From contig NC_088318.1 in assembly GCF_910592395.1 (NCBI RefSeq), positions 18,600,349-18,664,348 of the forward strand: 64,000 nucleotides of DNA, written 5' to 3'. A model generated the notes under the pieces. It ran no database searches, was not told the DNA's origin, and saw only the letters and a list, made by a program, of their open reading frames with translations. This DNA is from Lineus longissimus (Eukaryota > Nemertea > Pilidiophora > Heteronemertea > Lineidae). The position numbers and the translations under genes were made by a program. Of this stretch, positions 28,776 to 41,409 are shown one piece after another (position 1 is the first letter of the stretch; each line of letters opens with the position of its first letter).

Positions 28776-31700
28776 ATGGTTTGTAAGGACGACATATATG
28801 CCTGGTTTAAACAATTGGATGGCAACAAACGCATCGATTTCATGTGTGGACTGTTGCATATGTGCCTGCCCTGTGAACACAGGTTCCTGGGCTCTGTTGT
28901 CGAGGACCTGGGAAAGAGGGATTATCATTACCTCAGGGATTCGGAGATCAAATCAAATAATCCGGCAGAGCTCAGCAAATTAATCAATGTCCGTTTCAAA
29001 GAAACTAGAAGCAGGATAAGTGTTGCTCTAGCGCTGTTGCATTCTTACAACAAAGAATGTGCAAGTGTTCTATACAACATTTTGATGTCTTCATCTTCTG
29101 TGATGCTGGAGGAGTTCATGCCTGACGATCACTTTACAGAGGAAGTGTTGTTACTATTGACAATGGCAGTGAACCATCCTGCATTTACTCTCGATCAAAG
29201 ACTGAGCCTATGTAAAATTCTAATGAAGCTGCAGAGCTTAACTGAACCTCAGGAAGAAAGTCTGGTAAGTATCGCTTGGGTGGCTGTCCGAGTTATTACT
29301 TAGTTTGTCCTTCGTTACACATTCATACATTTACATCAGTTATCATATCTCACAGTCCACTAGGTACACCCCTCTGTTGTGACAGTCTATAATCCATTTC
29401 AACAGCTTTCAATTCACGGCTAATTTCTCAGCCTATTCGGCAGCCTATTCCTTTTATTGATTGGCATGTTTGACAATGTTTATTTCAGCAACTTAATCTT
29501 TATTGAAGATTTAACCAGTTGATAGAGTAGATGTGGATGAATGATGGTCATATTCCATACATATGTAGTTGTTCGATCTCTAGAGATATTTTTCAAAAGC
29601 TGAGGAGGAAGGTCGAAAACTTTGATTGGTTGAGGAAGTTTTCTACAAAAACAGCTGCAGATTTTAAGATGAATGATTTTAGAATCCTCCACCTGATTTC
29701 CCATTTCCTTCCAATAATCTGTGAATTTGGGCTATTGTCATTGTGCTTTTATTGTTTACAAAATAAATCAGTCACAGCTGCATGCCAAATCAGGGATTAC
29801 CATATAAGGTTGTTATTAAATGCCTGATTACACTCTTAATAAAAAAAGACAGTGGGATTTTATTTTTTATTATTCTTTTGTGTGGTATATACCCTTTATC
29901 AACAAAGCATTTAAGCTGGTGCAATGTTTGAGGAAATCAATTCATAAAAACTTACTTAAATTGAATCTGGCTGACTTGTTTTGTTCTCCAGGTTTTGCAA
30001 AGTGTGTGATCATCATGCATGTCATGTGGTATTTGTGGGGTTAATCCTCAAGTAGTCATCCATGACGTCCTTTGCTCCACTTGTTTTGTGGGGAATTGGA
30101 GGATGTGATTTGATCAGACGTGGTATGAATCAGAGTCCAATCCATTTACTAAATACTATTCTTTAAAAACATTCCATCAACCTGGTTTATCATCAGTGTT
30201 ATGTGATTTACACTTTTCTAACGTTGTTTTCTAAATGTTAAGTGGATCATTAGAAGGGGTCAAGGATCAGGATTAATAGATATTTGTTGTACTAGGCTGC
30301 AGCGCAAGAAATCTTTGCAGCACAGTCCACCACTGGCAATGGAATCTCCAAGACATCAAATATGACTCTTTCTTGTTTGGAAAATAGCCTGAGCATAATC
30401 AGTCGCACCATCTTGTGTGTAAGAGAAAAGTGTACATTGTAATGGAGTTGGTGAAAGTTTGTGTACAAATGTTTCAGACTGAGAAGGCCAAAGTAGTCTC
30501 ACCATTGACTTGGTTTACTCTCAATCTTGGCCTACTGCCATGATGTAGGCCTAACTGGGGTCTTGATAACAAAACATCAATCATTTCATACACTAGGTCT
30601 GCATCACAGGCTGTTTGCATTTGATAGGCAGGATGCAGGGAAGTTCATACCTCTAGAGGTCTTTTGAAGGTGGACCGTTCTTTGGCTGATTGCCAGGAAA
30701 AGACTTGAAACCAGCATCTTCAGCCACCTGTAGCTGGCATGCTGCATCTTCAACTTTCAAGCTTCACAAAACTTTACAAGTTTCTGTTTGATGCTGCTAA
30801 ATACTCCTTTGATTGAGACTGAATCTGCACCACAATTGGCAAAGTGGTATCAAAAATATCAAGATTTTGTATTTGGTGAGGCATGCACATGAATGAGAGA
30901 TTGTTGCAAAATCTAACAGCGCAATGCTGTGTGTGTTGATCATCTGAATCCTCTCCTGTGCAATCTAGAAATGACTCTGGACGCGAACTGGGCCGAGGGT
31001 TTGCTGCGTTGCCAGGTAGGTGTTGATAACTTGCCAGCATATACTGCTTGTTGTATCGGCCCTCATATTATTACTGAGAGGTTATTTGAGATAAACATAA
31101 AGGAAGATCTAGTTGAGTATGACGTAGTCTCCTCGTAGGCAGCAAAGATAGACAACTGACATGTACATTGTATGATAGGCTGTTGTTCACAAAAAAATCA
31201 ACCAGATCATGGCTGATCTCTTTGCCTTTACATGCCTTGTCCCATGTTTTGGGCTCAGATTGAAACGCTGGTTGAGCTGCTCATCTGAGCTCTACTGAAA
31301 GGTTTCATGAGAGACCTGGTTATAAAGTGTCAAGTTAGATGATAACCTTGAATGTTAACCTTAGCAAAAATAGAGGGGTTTACAGTAATTCCTGGAGCTC
31401 CCGGGTACACCCATGTAGGTAGAGCGGTGGCAGCCAGTTCATCTGTACGGGTGTATTGCTGTGCTTGAATCGGCATGTACTGTTGTACATGGACAACTAC
31501 AAATAGCGTTTGCAACACTGTGCATGCCTTGATTGAAAATCAATGTGAGAATGTTCGCTCAGATGTTCTCCAGTGGGGAAATGAGCGAGACATGGCCTAC
31601 ATTAACAAACAATCTATTTGGTTGAGAAAGTCTTAATATAGGCTGGTTTCACCAATCAAGACCTGATTAATTACTACGAAATGAAAACAAAGGTCAAGCT

Positions 31701-34700
31701 GCAATTCTGACTTAGGTGCCAATCCATTGTTCATCCAAATTGAACTGTTGCTCACTCAAATTGGACGAATTGAACAACCACCACAACGTTGTCTGCATGG
31801 AATTTTCTTCATTCATGACATGAGAGGGGTGGAAACATTGATTTTTAATTGAAAACACTGACAGTTGGAATATTTAGAGAACTCTGGTATGATAAGCTTG
31901 AATTGAATATTCACAATCAGTCTTTGGTGGAACTAGATTGTCCGTGTGTATGTATACCTTCAAAAGTAGAATCATTTTCAGATGGCAGAATTGAGAGAGG
32001 AAGATTGGGGCGATTTCAATTCATAATCATATGATCAGAAATAAATTAGTCTCGCGTTTTATGACAAACAATCAAATTGATCTTTTTTCTCTGTTGTTGT
32101 CCTTGTAGTGTTCTCAAGAATGTCATCCACCACCACAAGAAAAAGGTAGGAACTACAATACAAGATTATTTGCAACTCTTCAACAAGCAATCTATCAAAA
32201 ATGTGATACAGTTTCCATTATTTTGCCTACTAAAAACTGGCATACATTGACATTGTCTTTTGAGATGAGTTAAAAACTGAAGTAACAAAAAAATAGAAAT
32301 TTGTCTCAGGAATTTTTGAATACTTCCTCTGACTGGCATTATTAGTCATCACTCTGTTCATTTGGGGCCAAAAAATATGTGGGGGTGTTCTACACTATAC
32401 ATAGATGGAAGAATTCATCTGTTTCCCCGATTCCTTTCCTATTAATTTTTTTAATTTTTTATTCCAGCATATATCAAAGATATTTCTGTGCAAGGCTTTC
32501 ACAGACGGATGTCGGACAACAAATATGAATTTCATATGCAGGTCAGTTTGGCTTTGATACACCGAGTAGAAAGTAGAAAATATCAAAACTGTTCTGTCAA
32601 ACTTTTGAGCCAGATGCATGGCAAATTCATTTCCTCTTGAACAAGTCTGAGAAACACCATCAGTTGTCCCCTGTGAACCTTTTTTCAATGCATTGGTGAA
32701 TGCCTCCTCAAAGTTGTGAGTTCCATTTCCTCTTCAAGTTCCTCTTTCGGAACGCCACGATTCAGTCGATTGGATCCCTCCTATGATTCCCTATTTACAG
32801 TTTTCCAGTGAATGATTTTCAATTACAGTGTCATACATGTGTACCCCGTGAGATCAAGGTGTCCTCCAAGCACCTGTCATGAATCAAGGGGATCAAGGAT
32901 GGTCCTTGGAATAGTTGCATGGGGCCACCATCTGGTCTCCATGTAAACATGTGGCTTCTAATGATGATACCGTATACTGCATGCCAGAGAGTAGGCAATC
33001 GTTGACCATTGCAATCTAGCCTTCATTCAAAAGAAATGGCGTGTATACGAGTGATCCATGTCTATTTCTACCCGAGCAATGACAAAGTACTATGATCATA
33101 TCTTGAGCCTGAATAGCTGTACCATGGATTCTTTATTGCGGTGGTCTCCAGATCGCTCTAGAAAATGTCCCTGGACAATATTCTGTCGCTTGCTTCTAAG
33201 TCATTTTGTGGGCTGACCCAACAAGAACATAACAACAGCTCACTAACTTTGTGTTGTAGCCCAGCCCTGCTCACCCCTTCAAGCCACAGCATTCTCAAGG
33301 GTGCAAGGAGCTGCATAAGGTCTCCCATAGAAGCCTGCAAGAGAATGGCATGAGTTATTGAGATGAAGGGGTCATTCTTTATTTTCAGACACAATAGCCT
33401 GGCTTGGCAGGCATCACCAGTCTTCTAACAATACACAAGCTCCTGACAGTGCACTGTGCCAGTCAGGCAAGAAGAATTCGATGAATCGTTTCTCACTGCT
33501 CAGTGTCAAGTATTGAATCCGGGCAGTTCCTCAGTACCTGAGTATACTTGCATGCAGTTGTTCTTGACTGTTATGGCAACTGTGCAGGGGTCTCTGGTCA
33601 TGGTGGGGGAGATTTCTCACTCGGTGGGGTCTTTTTGTAGCCTGGCATTGACACCAGATACAAGCAATCTGATTAATATAAGTACATGTACCGGTACTGA
33701 AGAGCCAGAAATTCGGGTTCATGCATAAACACTCCCATGTTACTATTGTTAGGCGAGATTTTTTTAATGCCTTGCACTATCATTCTGAAAGATCTTCAGA
33801 GGAGGTCAGGACAAAAAATAAAAATAAATTTTAGCTAAACTGTGAATAGTTTCTTATATTGCCCTTTTTCTTTGAGAAAATGCCTTTATCCAGCTGGTCG
33901 GTTACAAAAACAGCTAAGGCAAGTGCAATAGGTGTCTGCCTGCCGGCATAGAGACAGTCATAAAGATCAGCGCGGACCATACAGCTCAAGAAGTGATCTT
34001 GTCCATTCTTTGTGAGGGATGTGACCTCTCTTCACAATCTATTATGATGAGCAAATACATTTAATATTGTGGTTTCGGCAAACGAGCTGCGCGCCAAAAT
34101 GGTGGAGGTCATGTGTCAGCAAGTGGTTGTGATGGATGATTTGTCATTTGGCAGATGGATATGAATGAAAATGGAGAATCACTTAGGAATTATGTTGACT
34201 TTCGGGTCTGCTAAGTGGAAAGTGACTTCAGTTTTAGGCGGGAAAATTATGACCGGTTCCTTTCAGGTACATTTAAAAGAGTGGGAGGCAACATAAAATT
34301 GCCTGAGTGCAGGTCACTTTAGAGTAGAATGTTAACAGAGTGGCATTTCATGTACTGACAAGCTAAAAAACCGAGCTGTGAATTCTCCCATGGTGTGAGG
34401 GATAACATAATAAAAAGGTGCTAACACAACATACCATGTAAAAACAAACTTGATCCTATATTAAGAAGTTCACCAAAGCACGTTGCTGGCCCTGATGTCG
34501 TCTAGGATGACAAACAGATCATGACTGATGATGGCCAAACTAATATTGACTTGAACGTTCGCGCCAGTTTTCACTGTCTGTAACTATGTGGTCTGTTTGC
34601 TCTGCGGACAACGATGTGAAGTACACCATGTTATAGTTAGTTCTCTGGTAACGCTTTGTAAGATGGGCAAGTTTGATTGCATCCCAGGGAAAGAAATGCT

Positions 34701-37700
34701 TTCGTATGTTTTAATAGATACAATATGGTGGCCAAAGGATCTTTTGTGCCCCTACTGCGGTTCCAAGACAACTTCAAAACTCATGCTCTTTTTGTCACAT
34801 ATCATATGATCTCTTTTATCTTATCCATTTCTTTATTATCTGTCATTGCAGGTGACGTGGTCTGACGATACTCTGACAGAAATTAACAAGACACATCAGG
34901 AACTCTACGACTTCCATGCCAAGGTACGGCCAGATCGTCTGTCCCCATTAATCTCGGGCAGTTTCTCCTTGTGTAACCCTGGATATTCTCTCTATCCTCA
35001 TGAATTGACCTCCTATTTCCTACGTGCCATTAGAAGCGCAAAGAAGAAAAGAACAAAGTCACCACAAGAAGTGAAATTTGACACCAGTGGATGGAAAGTT
35101 TCACCTCAACGAACTCTTTCTTCCTTATATACGCATCAGTAATTAAGATGAAAGCATTGGAGTTTATAAGAGGGTGGTGTGGGTTGAGGGGTGACCAATT
35201 ACTTTGTTAGATTTGACATTAAAGATGTGTTAAGTGATTGTGATTTACGATGGAATGTTACTCTCAAGGTTTTCCTTTGATGAGAATTCTCGTCAAAAAT
35301 ATAGAGCTGAAAAAAATTTGTCTCCAAATTTTCAGTCATGATGACCCAACAACTGAGTTGATCTTTTTGGACAGGAGAGGTTTGGAGATGTATTTCTCAT
35401 TTAACTTTTCAGCTAATCAAACTGTTTCCTGAAGAAGCCGGTGCTCATAGACACGACAGACGTATACCCTTCCTTTGTGGTAAGTTATCTATGACGGACA
35501 GTAAGTAAAAGGAAACCTGCAGCTAAACACTTCTATTTACGGGGAGTTATGGATGGCCCAATCAAAACCTAAGGCAGGAACACGTTCTCATTCATAAATC
35601 TGTGCAGTTTCGAGGACACCAGACACCGGCACAGTATGAGACTTTAGTTTTGTCCCCCGCATCACCATTTAGCTTTATTCAAAACGCCAGGCCCATTCTT
35701 GAGCTTATCTATCCTCCAACCTGACATCTTTTCTTCATACAACTAAAAAACATGATTATCTCTAATTTTCAGCTTTTAAACGACAATGCAACAACAAGGA
35801 AGAATTTGAGGCGCAGATTCTGCCGAACGTTAGCGATTACACAAGGTATGGTCATGGCTTCAGGCCTTTTACTTTCACTTTCATCTGAGTTGGTTTTGTT
35901 GCTTTACCTTCATGGCTTTCATGCATATTAATACACTGCACATGTATTTTGTATGGCTTACCTGGAAATCGTGGAGATTTCATTGAAGAGATTCCTCGAT
36001 TCCATAATCCTTTGTTTAGCATGGGATCGAATCAATCATGCTATTCTTCTGAAAGGCAAGGCCGACTGAATAATGGTATTGTTATTTGATGTTGTCTGGT
36101 TTCCTCTAACTAGGTCAGATCATGCTCTCTGTCAAGTTTTTTATCTTTGGGTGTTATAAAAATTAGTCCTGAAGTGAAAAAAGTCTAAATGAATTGGGTA
36201 AACCCCTTTATTTTTGTGATTTGGTGAGGTGGTCAATCACAAACCAAAGGGGTGCAAACTTGTTCAACCATGAAGTTTTTCCAGTAATGGTTATCAATAT
36301 CTTGTTTCAGACGTTTGGTGCACCTTCCTCGAAGACTTCTTGAATGTGACCACATCCTGGACTTCTTTGGTAGTGTCGGTGTCTCCCCTGTGGGGCCCCT
36401 GAGAGAACAAGAGGGCCCCGAAGAGGAGGGCTATGAATCCACTAGCCCAAGACAGGTTCCTAGTAAGTATAAGGGTGCAGATGAGGGCTGGATGGATGAG
36501 TGCTGAGATATATGGGCAATATGACACCCTGTTGAAGTATCTGACATGAATCTAGGTCGACACAAAATTGCCTTTGTGTAGTGCAGTCCATGTCTGGATA
36601 AAACAAGACCTTCGTGGCCAAGACGAGGCCTAATGCGTTTACATTTAAAATAATGGTACATTGCAATCGAGGTTTATTAGCATTTGACAATTAATTGATT
36701 TCTTTGTCCCAAACTTTTGTCCACGGAATTTGCCAACGGTCCTAAAAAGTCAAGGTGCTCAGAGATAAATCGAGTGTCATTCTTTCTCTAAGGTTTGAAT
36801 GAGGAGATATACCTGCCAAATCATCGTGGTTGTATTCAGAGTTTCACTGTTTACAACTCAAACATGATAGAGGCTGTAAAACACCCTTTGGGTAAGTTCA
36901 TGCATGGTGGTGGCAGGGCGGACATTATACTCGGGTGGCAGACGGATATCACAAGTGCATAACGGCAGAGTTTATGATTAAAAACCACGAAATTCATGAT
37001 AACCTTTTTTTCGGAGAATCAAATGGTTCATTTTGGCAATAAAGTTACACATATTTATACTATGCTATCAAAGAAATCTAATCTAGACGCTGAGATTATG
37101 CCCTAGTATCTAGCTTAGTCCTCGCAAGTATGAAGGAGTTGGTGAGTGGTCAGGGCTTGGCTACAGAACACGAATGGCACAGACCTTCAGGGAACTCTTG
37201 GACAATTGGCAACATTTATCGAAGGAAGAAGCGTGGATACTCTCCTCTCCCAACCCCCAACCAAGGGAACAAATGGAGAGAGATATTGTTGTATTTAGTA
37301 TGATGTTGTTCTTGCAGATCATCCAGATCTTCTGATGCATGTTCAGCAGTCAATGATGGCAAGCAGCTTCACCAATACAGTCTCCACAGTTACTACGAAT
37401 CAAAGGTGAGAGCGGAAACTTCTTAGCAGACGGTTTTAGACTCAGCTCATTTCCTAGTTAAGAACTACTTAATGCTATTACAGTGATTGTTGCTAACTTT
37501 CATCATATTGTTTGCAGGCACATGTACACGTCAACCCAGGCAATGACTTCCCCACACTGTTCTCCACTACCCTCTCCCCTGCCCTCGCCACATATCTCAC
37601 CGTCATCCCTTGCCCACGGAAGCCGTCCTTCTTCCCCCAGCAGCAGACAGGTGCCCGACTCGATCCCTGCTTGGCTCAAACAGCTTCGTCTTCACAAGTA

Positions 37701-40700
37701 TTCAGAGAAACTTAACAAGTACTCAATGTCACAGGTACGTCTCATTTCAATGTTAGGTGCAGGAGAACTGTTCCTCAGTTTCTCAGTCGAGATGTTGCAG
37801 TATTACTTTTAACTTCTATGTGACTAAAGGATGTGGCTAGTTATCACACAGTTTTCTTAGCAGTCAGTTTGTTCAATAAAACCGTTGGTGAAATTGATGT
37901 ATATATCACTCATGTGTTCCAAGTTCAATGGGTGATATGAATAAAGACTAGCAAATGCTTTTACTTCAATTTTGAACAGAAAGGCCTAGTGTATAAGTAC
38001 ATGAAGTTTTAGATAAAAGCATTTGCTAGTGTTTATTCATATCACCCATAGTCTTGATTCTGTCTTTTACAGCTGTTGGCATTGACAAGCAAGGATCTGG
38101 AGAATGAAGGCATGACCCAAGGTGCACGCAAGAAACTTCTCGGCGAGATTGAAAAATACAAGTAAGTTGCATATCAGTTGGTCTGTACAGCTTATTAGCT
38201 TCACAAGCTTTTACAGTCACGTGTCGTCCATTGTCTGTTGTTGTTGTCGTCAGTCCGTTAGCAGGGCGCGTTTCGTAACTGCTTATTGGGCTGTGAACGT
38301 GAAACTTGGTACATATGATTGCTCAGATAGAAACCCATGTTGCTAGTGTTGGTTGAGATGTCTCTGTCCTCACTAAATACGCGCATGCCTCATGGTTTTA
38401 CGTTTACTTTTCCAGGAAACAACTGAGCCAGGTGAACGGTGTCATCCAACACTCTGACAGCTGTAGCACGTGTACGACTCCTCCCTCTCCAACCGTCACA
38501 TGGCATACACCACCTACCCACCGCTCGTACCTGCCATACACCCATGTCATCTCTCCTACTGCCTTGTACTCCACCCCAAGCAGCAGTGAGACGTCGCCTT
38601 CCTGCTCGGAGTACTCGAGTCCATCTGCTAGTCCACTGCCGAGCCGGCATCCCAGTCAAAGTATCGAAAGCTCTGGCTCTGACGAAAACGAAAAAGGTAA
38701 GAGCAATCGTCATTTCTTGACAAATGTCATTCTCTGTTTCACAAACACAGCACGCAAAGAACTCACTTCCACCCTTGAAATTGGCATTCACTTCGTTATG
38801 AAAGAGTTCTAGTTCCTTAAAGATTTCATTCAAGGTCTACCGGTCGCCAAAATGGTGGTGCCTATGGTCAATCCTTAAAGAGATGTGTGTTCTTAAATAA
38901 ACACACAGATGGTGGAGGTGGATAAATAACACACAGATGGTGGAGATCCAGTCTTGTTAATGTGTGTGTCACATATTTTTTCTTGCCTTAGATTCTCCCC
39001 ACATACGGTTGGCCTCTCAACCTCACCTCGGTCACACACCCCACAGAGGAGATGCCTATATCATACCATGTGAGCCTCTTTATCATTCATCGCTTGGTGA
39101 TGAGCTCCTCTTAATTTTGGTGATGTTTGCTACGCTGAAGCTTCCAGTTGGTATTGTTGTAGTTAAGGTAGATGTGAGGAACTACTGTACATTGTCTGAG
39201 GCTCTCCTCGTGTTTCATTGTCTGAGGCTCTCCTCGTGTTTCATTGTCTGAGGCTCTCCTCGTGTTTCATTGTCTGAGGCTCTCCTCGTGTTTCATTGTC
39301 TGAGGCTCTCCTCGTGTTTCATTGTCTGAGGCTCGCCTCGTGTTTCAAGGAGACACATTTTTTCATCCATTTTGTACTTCATTGCCCAGTTTGCTTGCTT
39401 TCTGTTTTGTATTGTCTGGCAGTCAAAAGATCTAACGTCTCCTTTCATTGTCACCTTGGAGACTCAAGATGTGTTTGAGACTAATTACAAAGGGTTAGGT
39501 GAAGTAAAGCTTGTTTGCAAGCAGTGCTTTATGAAAGGTGTGAAATTGCTGTTTGGTGGATTTTGTAAGAACCCCAACATTATATGTCCCATTGTGATGT
39601 TGTGTGGTTGCTTGTCATGTTTGGGAAGGTACATTGTTCACCACTTAATCCCAATTATTGTTGAAAATGGAGTTCAGCTCTTAACACTTTTGTATGGAAT
39701 CATTTCTGCTGATTTTGAGTTCTGTGTCAGGAATGTGCATTTCAGACTGTGAAGGTGGTTCCCAATTAAAGGTATGGATCTGTAGTTGGAAATGGTTTTA
39801 ACATGAAGTTGTCATCTGAAATTACAACTTTTTCACAGCACAAGGATATGTCTGTCCAAGATGTCTTTGTATTCAAATCATGCTTGGTGTTTTTCAGATG
39901 CTGAGAGCAATGGCCATTATCAACATCAAATCATCGACCAGTGCCCACCGAATAATCTGGAGGCGATTACCAGGATGGTGCAAGACACTCATATCGTTGC
40001 CATGCAGCCGTATGTGCCGAGAGAGGAGATGATGCCAGAGGGTGTCCCACATGTGATGGCGTCAAGAACCAGCGGATATACGTCTGATCCTACCCCAATG
40101 GTTCCCGCAGGATATCAGATACAGCAGCGGAATCTTCCCTCACCAAGACCTCAGTTCAAACCTCTGCCATTGGTCAATCCGAATGGACCTTATCCAATCA
40201 TGTCGAAGAGTGTCGTTGATAATAATAATTCGAATTCAACAAGTCCTGTGCCACAACAGTTGAGAGCGACTGGTCCGGAGATGTATCACCCTCACATTGT
40301 GCCTCATCATAATCTCCATATCCCGATGGTGCCCATGTCAAACATACCTGTGGATAATATCAATAAACAATATATGGCATTGCACGATACAAATAGCATA
40401 GCCAGGCCAAATTCACAGCCGAATGTTGGTGAGAGGCCAGCGAATATACCAAGTCCTGGTCACATGAATAACGGGTCTTATCCGCCGCCAGTAATTGGAC
40501 CGCTAGTCACCGATAATAATCTGAATAACAAAGGAAATCACGGGTCGTCACCGAATTTGGTATATCCTGGGCCTGTGTACCATGCATGTGTGAACTCTCA
40601 CCAAACGACAACAACACTGTCCATGCAGCCCCCGACACCTTCTCATACCCCCACCTCACAGAATAATGGCTGCAGTATGTGTGGATGTAGTGGTGACTGT

Positions 40701-41409
40701 AGCACCACCATGAATTCAACACCGACAACGCAGACGCCATTGACATATTTCCGATTTCCGAACATGCCGCCACAAATGGGGATATTTCCTCACCTCCCAC
40801 CCGGGGCGTTTCTCACACCAACCTCAAACGGGATGGTGAACCCGCTAAATAACATGCCATACCCACCCATGAACTTTCCAAACGGGGTCACGCCGGAGGT
40901 TTTGTACGGTCCTCAGTTCACTGTTATGGGAGGTCATCACATCCCGGCACATCTGATGGCGCAGAGTGTACCGTTCATTGCCCAGTGTCCCCCAGGTCAC
41001 CCGGCGAATGGCACCAAACCAGTGAAGACTTTATCGTGCTATAATTGTGGTCAGATTGGTCATCGAGCGACCGAATGTAAGGAGCCGACCATGGACTCTA
41101 TCACACATACAGGTAAGCATTGGATTGTTTCCATAAACACTCCAAACAGCAACATGAACATGGAGAACCCATTGTTGGTCATCGTGATGAGGCTGTCAAA
41201 CAGTGAGATAGATAACTCATCAGGTGCCATCATATGTACCACCATTATAAGACCATAAACTCCAACCGAGTGTCGTTAAAATGTTTAAATCTCATCTGCT
41301 GCTATGAATAAATCCTGTGCACTTGTAACATATCTTACTCCAATCTTCCACTTCAGGTCACTTCCACATGAACTATCTTCCGAAGACGGATATCGAAGAC
41401 AATCGTTGA
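28776..41409 (+). CDS. ZCCHC14: Zinc finger CCHC domain-containing protein 14 (SAM plus zinc knuckle)
   Basis: RNA-binding adaptor; in mammals it recruits TENT4 nucleotidyltransferases to RNA hairpins through a Smaug-like SAM domain. Exons: 28776-29264, 32109-32145, 32468-32541, 34852-34923, 35413-35479, 35773-35845, 36311-36462, 36793-36891, 37318-37405, 37518-37734, 38073-38161, 38416-38696, 38992-39069, 39898-41112, 41357-41409; 1027 aa, all in frame. The N-terminus holds the family block FLGSVVEDL then YHYLRDSEIKSNNPAEL. Exons 2-6 form the central conserved region. The SAM domain is at about residues 432-487 (IPAWLKQLRLHKYSEKL to GARKKLLGEI). Exon 14 encodes a long Pro/Asn/Ser-rich low-complexity region, a cysteine cluster CSMCGCSGDC at 864-873, and a zinc knuckle with Cys986, Cys989, His994 and Cys999 in CX2CX4HX4C spacing. 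The exon 13 donor at 39070 was preferred to a weaker one about 35 bp downstream that also keeps frame. Exon 2 is only 37 bp and is the least certain. Confidence 0.92.
29265..32108 (+). other. Intron 1 of ZCCHC14, no further feature seen
   Basis: A 2.84-kb AT-rich intron with no recognisable RNA gene, tandem repeat or conserved coding frame on either strand. A GT-AG-bounded stretch near 30969-31015 was considered as an extra exon and rejected because it breaks the frame. Confidence 0.5.
32542..34851 (+). other. Intron 3 of ZCCHC14, no further feature seen
   Basis: A 2.3-kb intron. Several short open frames lie on both strands, none with a family motif. No RNA gene or tandem repeat was found. 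Confidence 0.5.
37928..38049. repeat. Inverted-repeat hairpin element in ZCCHC14 intron 10
   Basis: Arms of 36 bp at 37928-37963 and 38014-38049 are reverse complements with one mismatch (ATGGGTGATATGAATAAA begins the left arm). The 50-bp centre adds a little more pairing. The element of about 122 bp ends only 23 bp before the exon 11 acceptor, so its hairpin in RNA could affect splicing. It resembles a MITE. Confidence 0.85.
39192..39348. repeat. 26-bp tandem repeat, six copies, in ZCCHC14 intron 13
   Basis: Six near-identical units of 26 bp (TGTCTGAGGCTCTCCTCGTG and six more bases) lie about 120 bp after the chosen exon 13 donor. They read open for some distance but encode nothing recognisable. 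Confidence 0.93.

Noticed and set aside
30969-31015. Possible extra ZCCHC14 exon bounded by AG and GT
   Set aside because: It is 47 bp, begins with an in-frame stop for phase 0, and would break the frame between exon 1 and exon 2.
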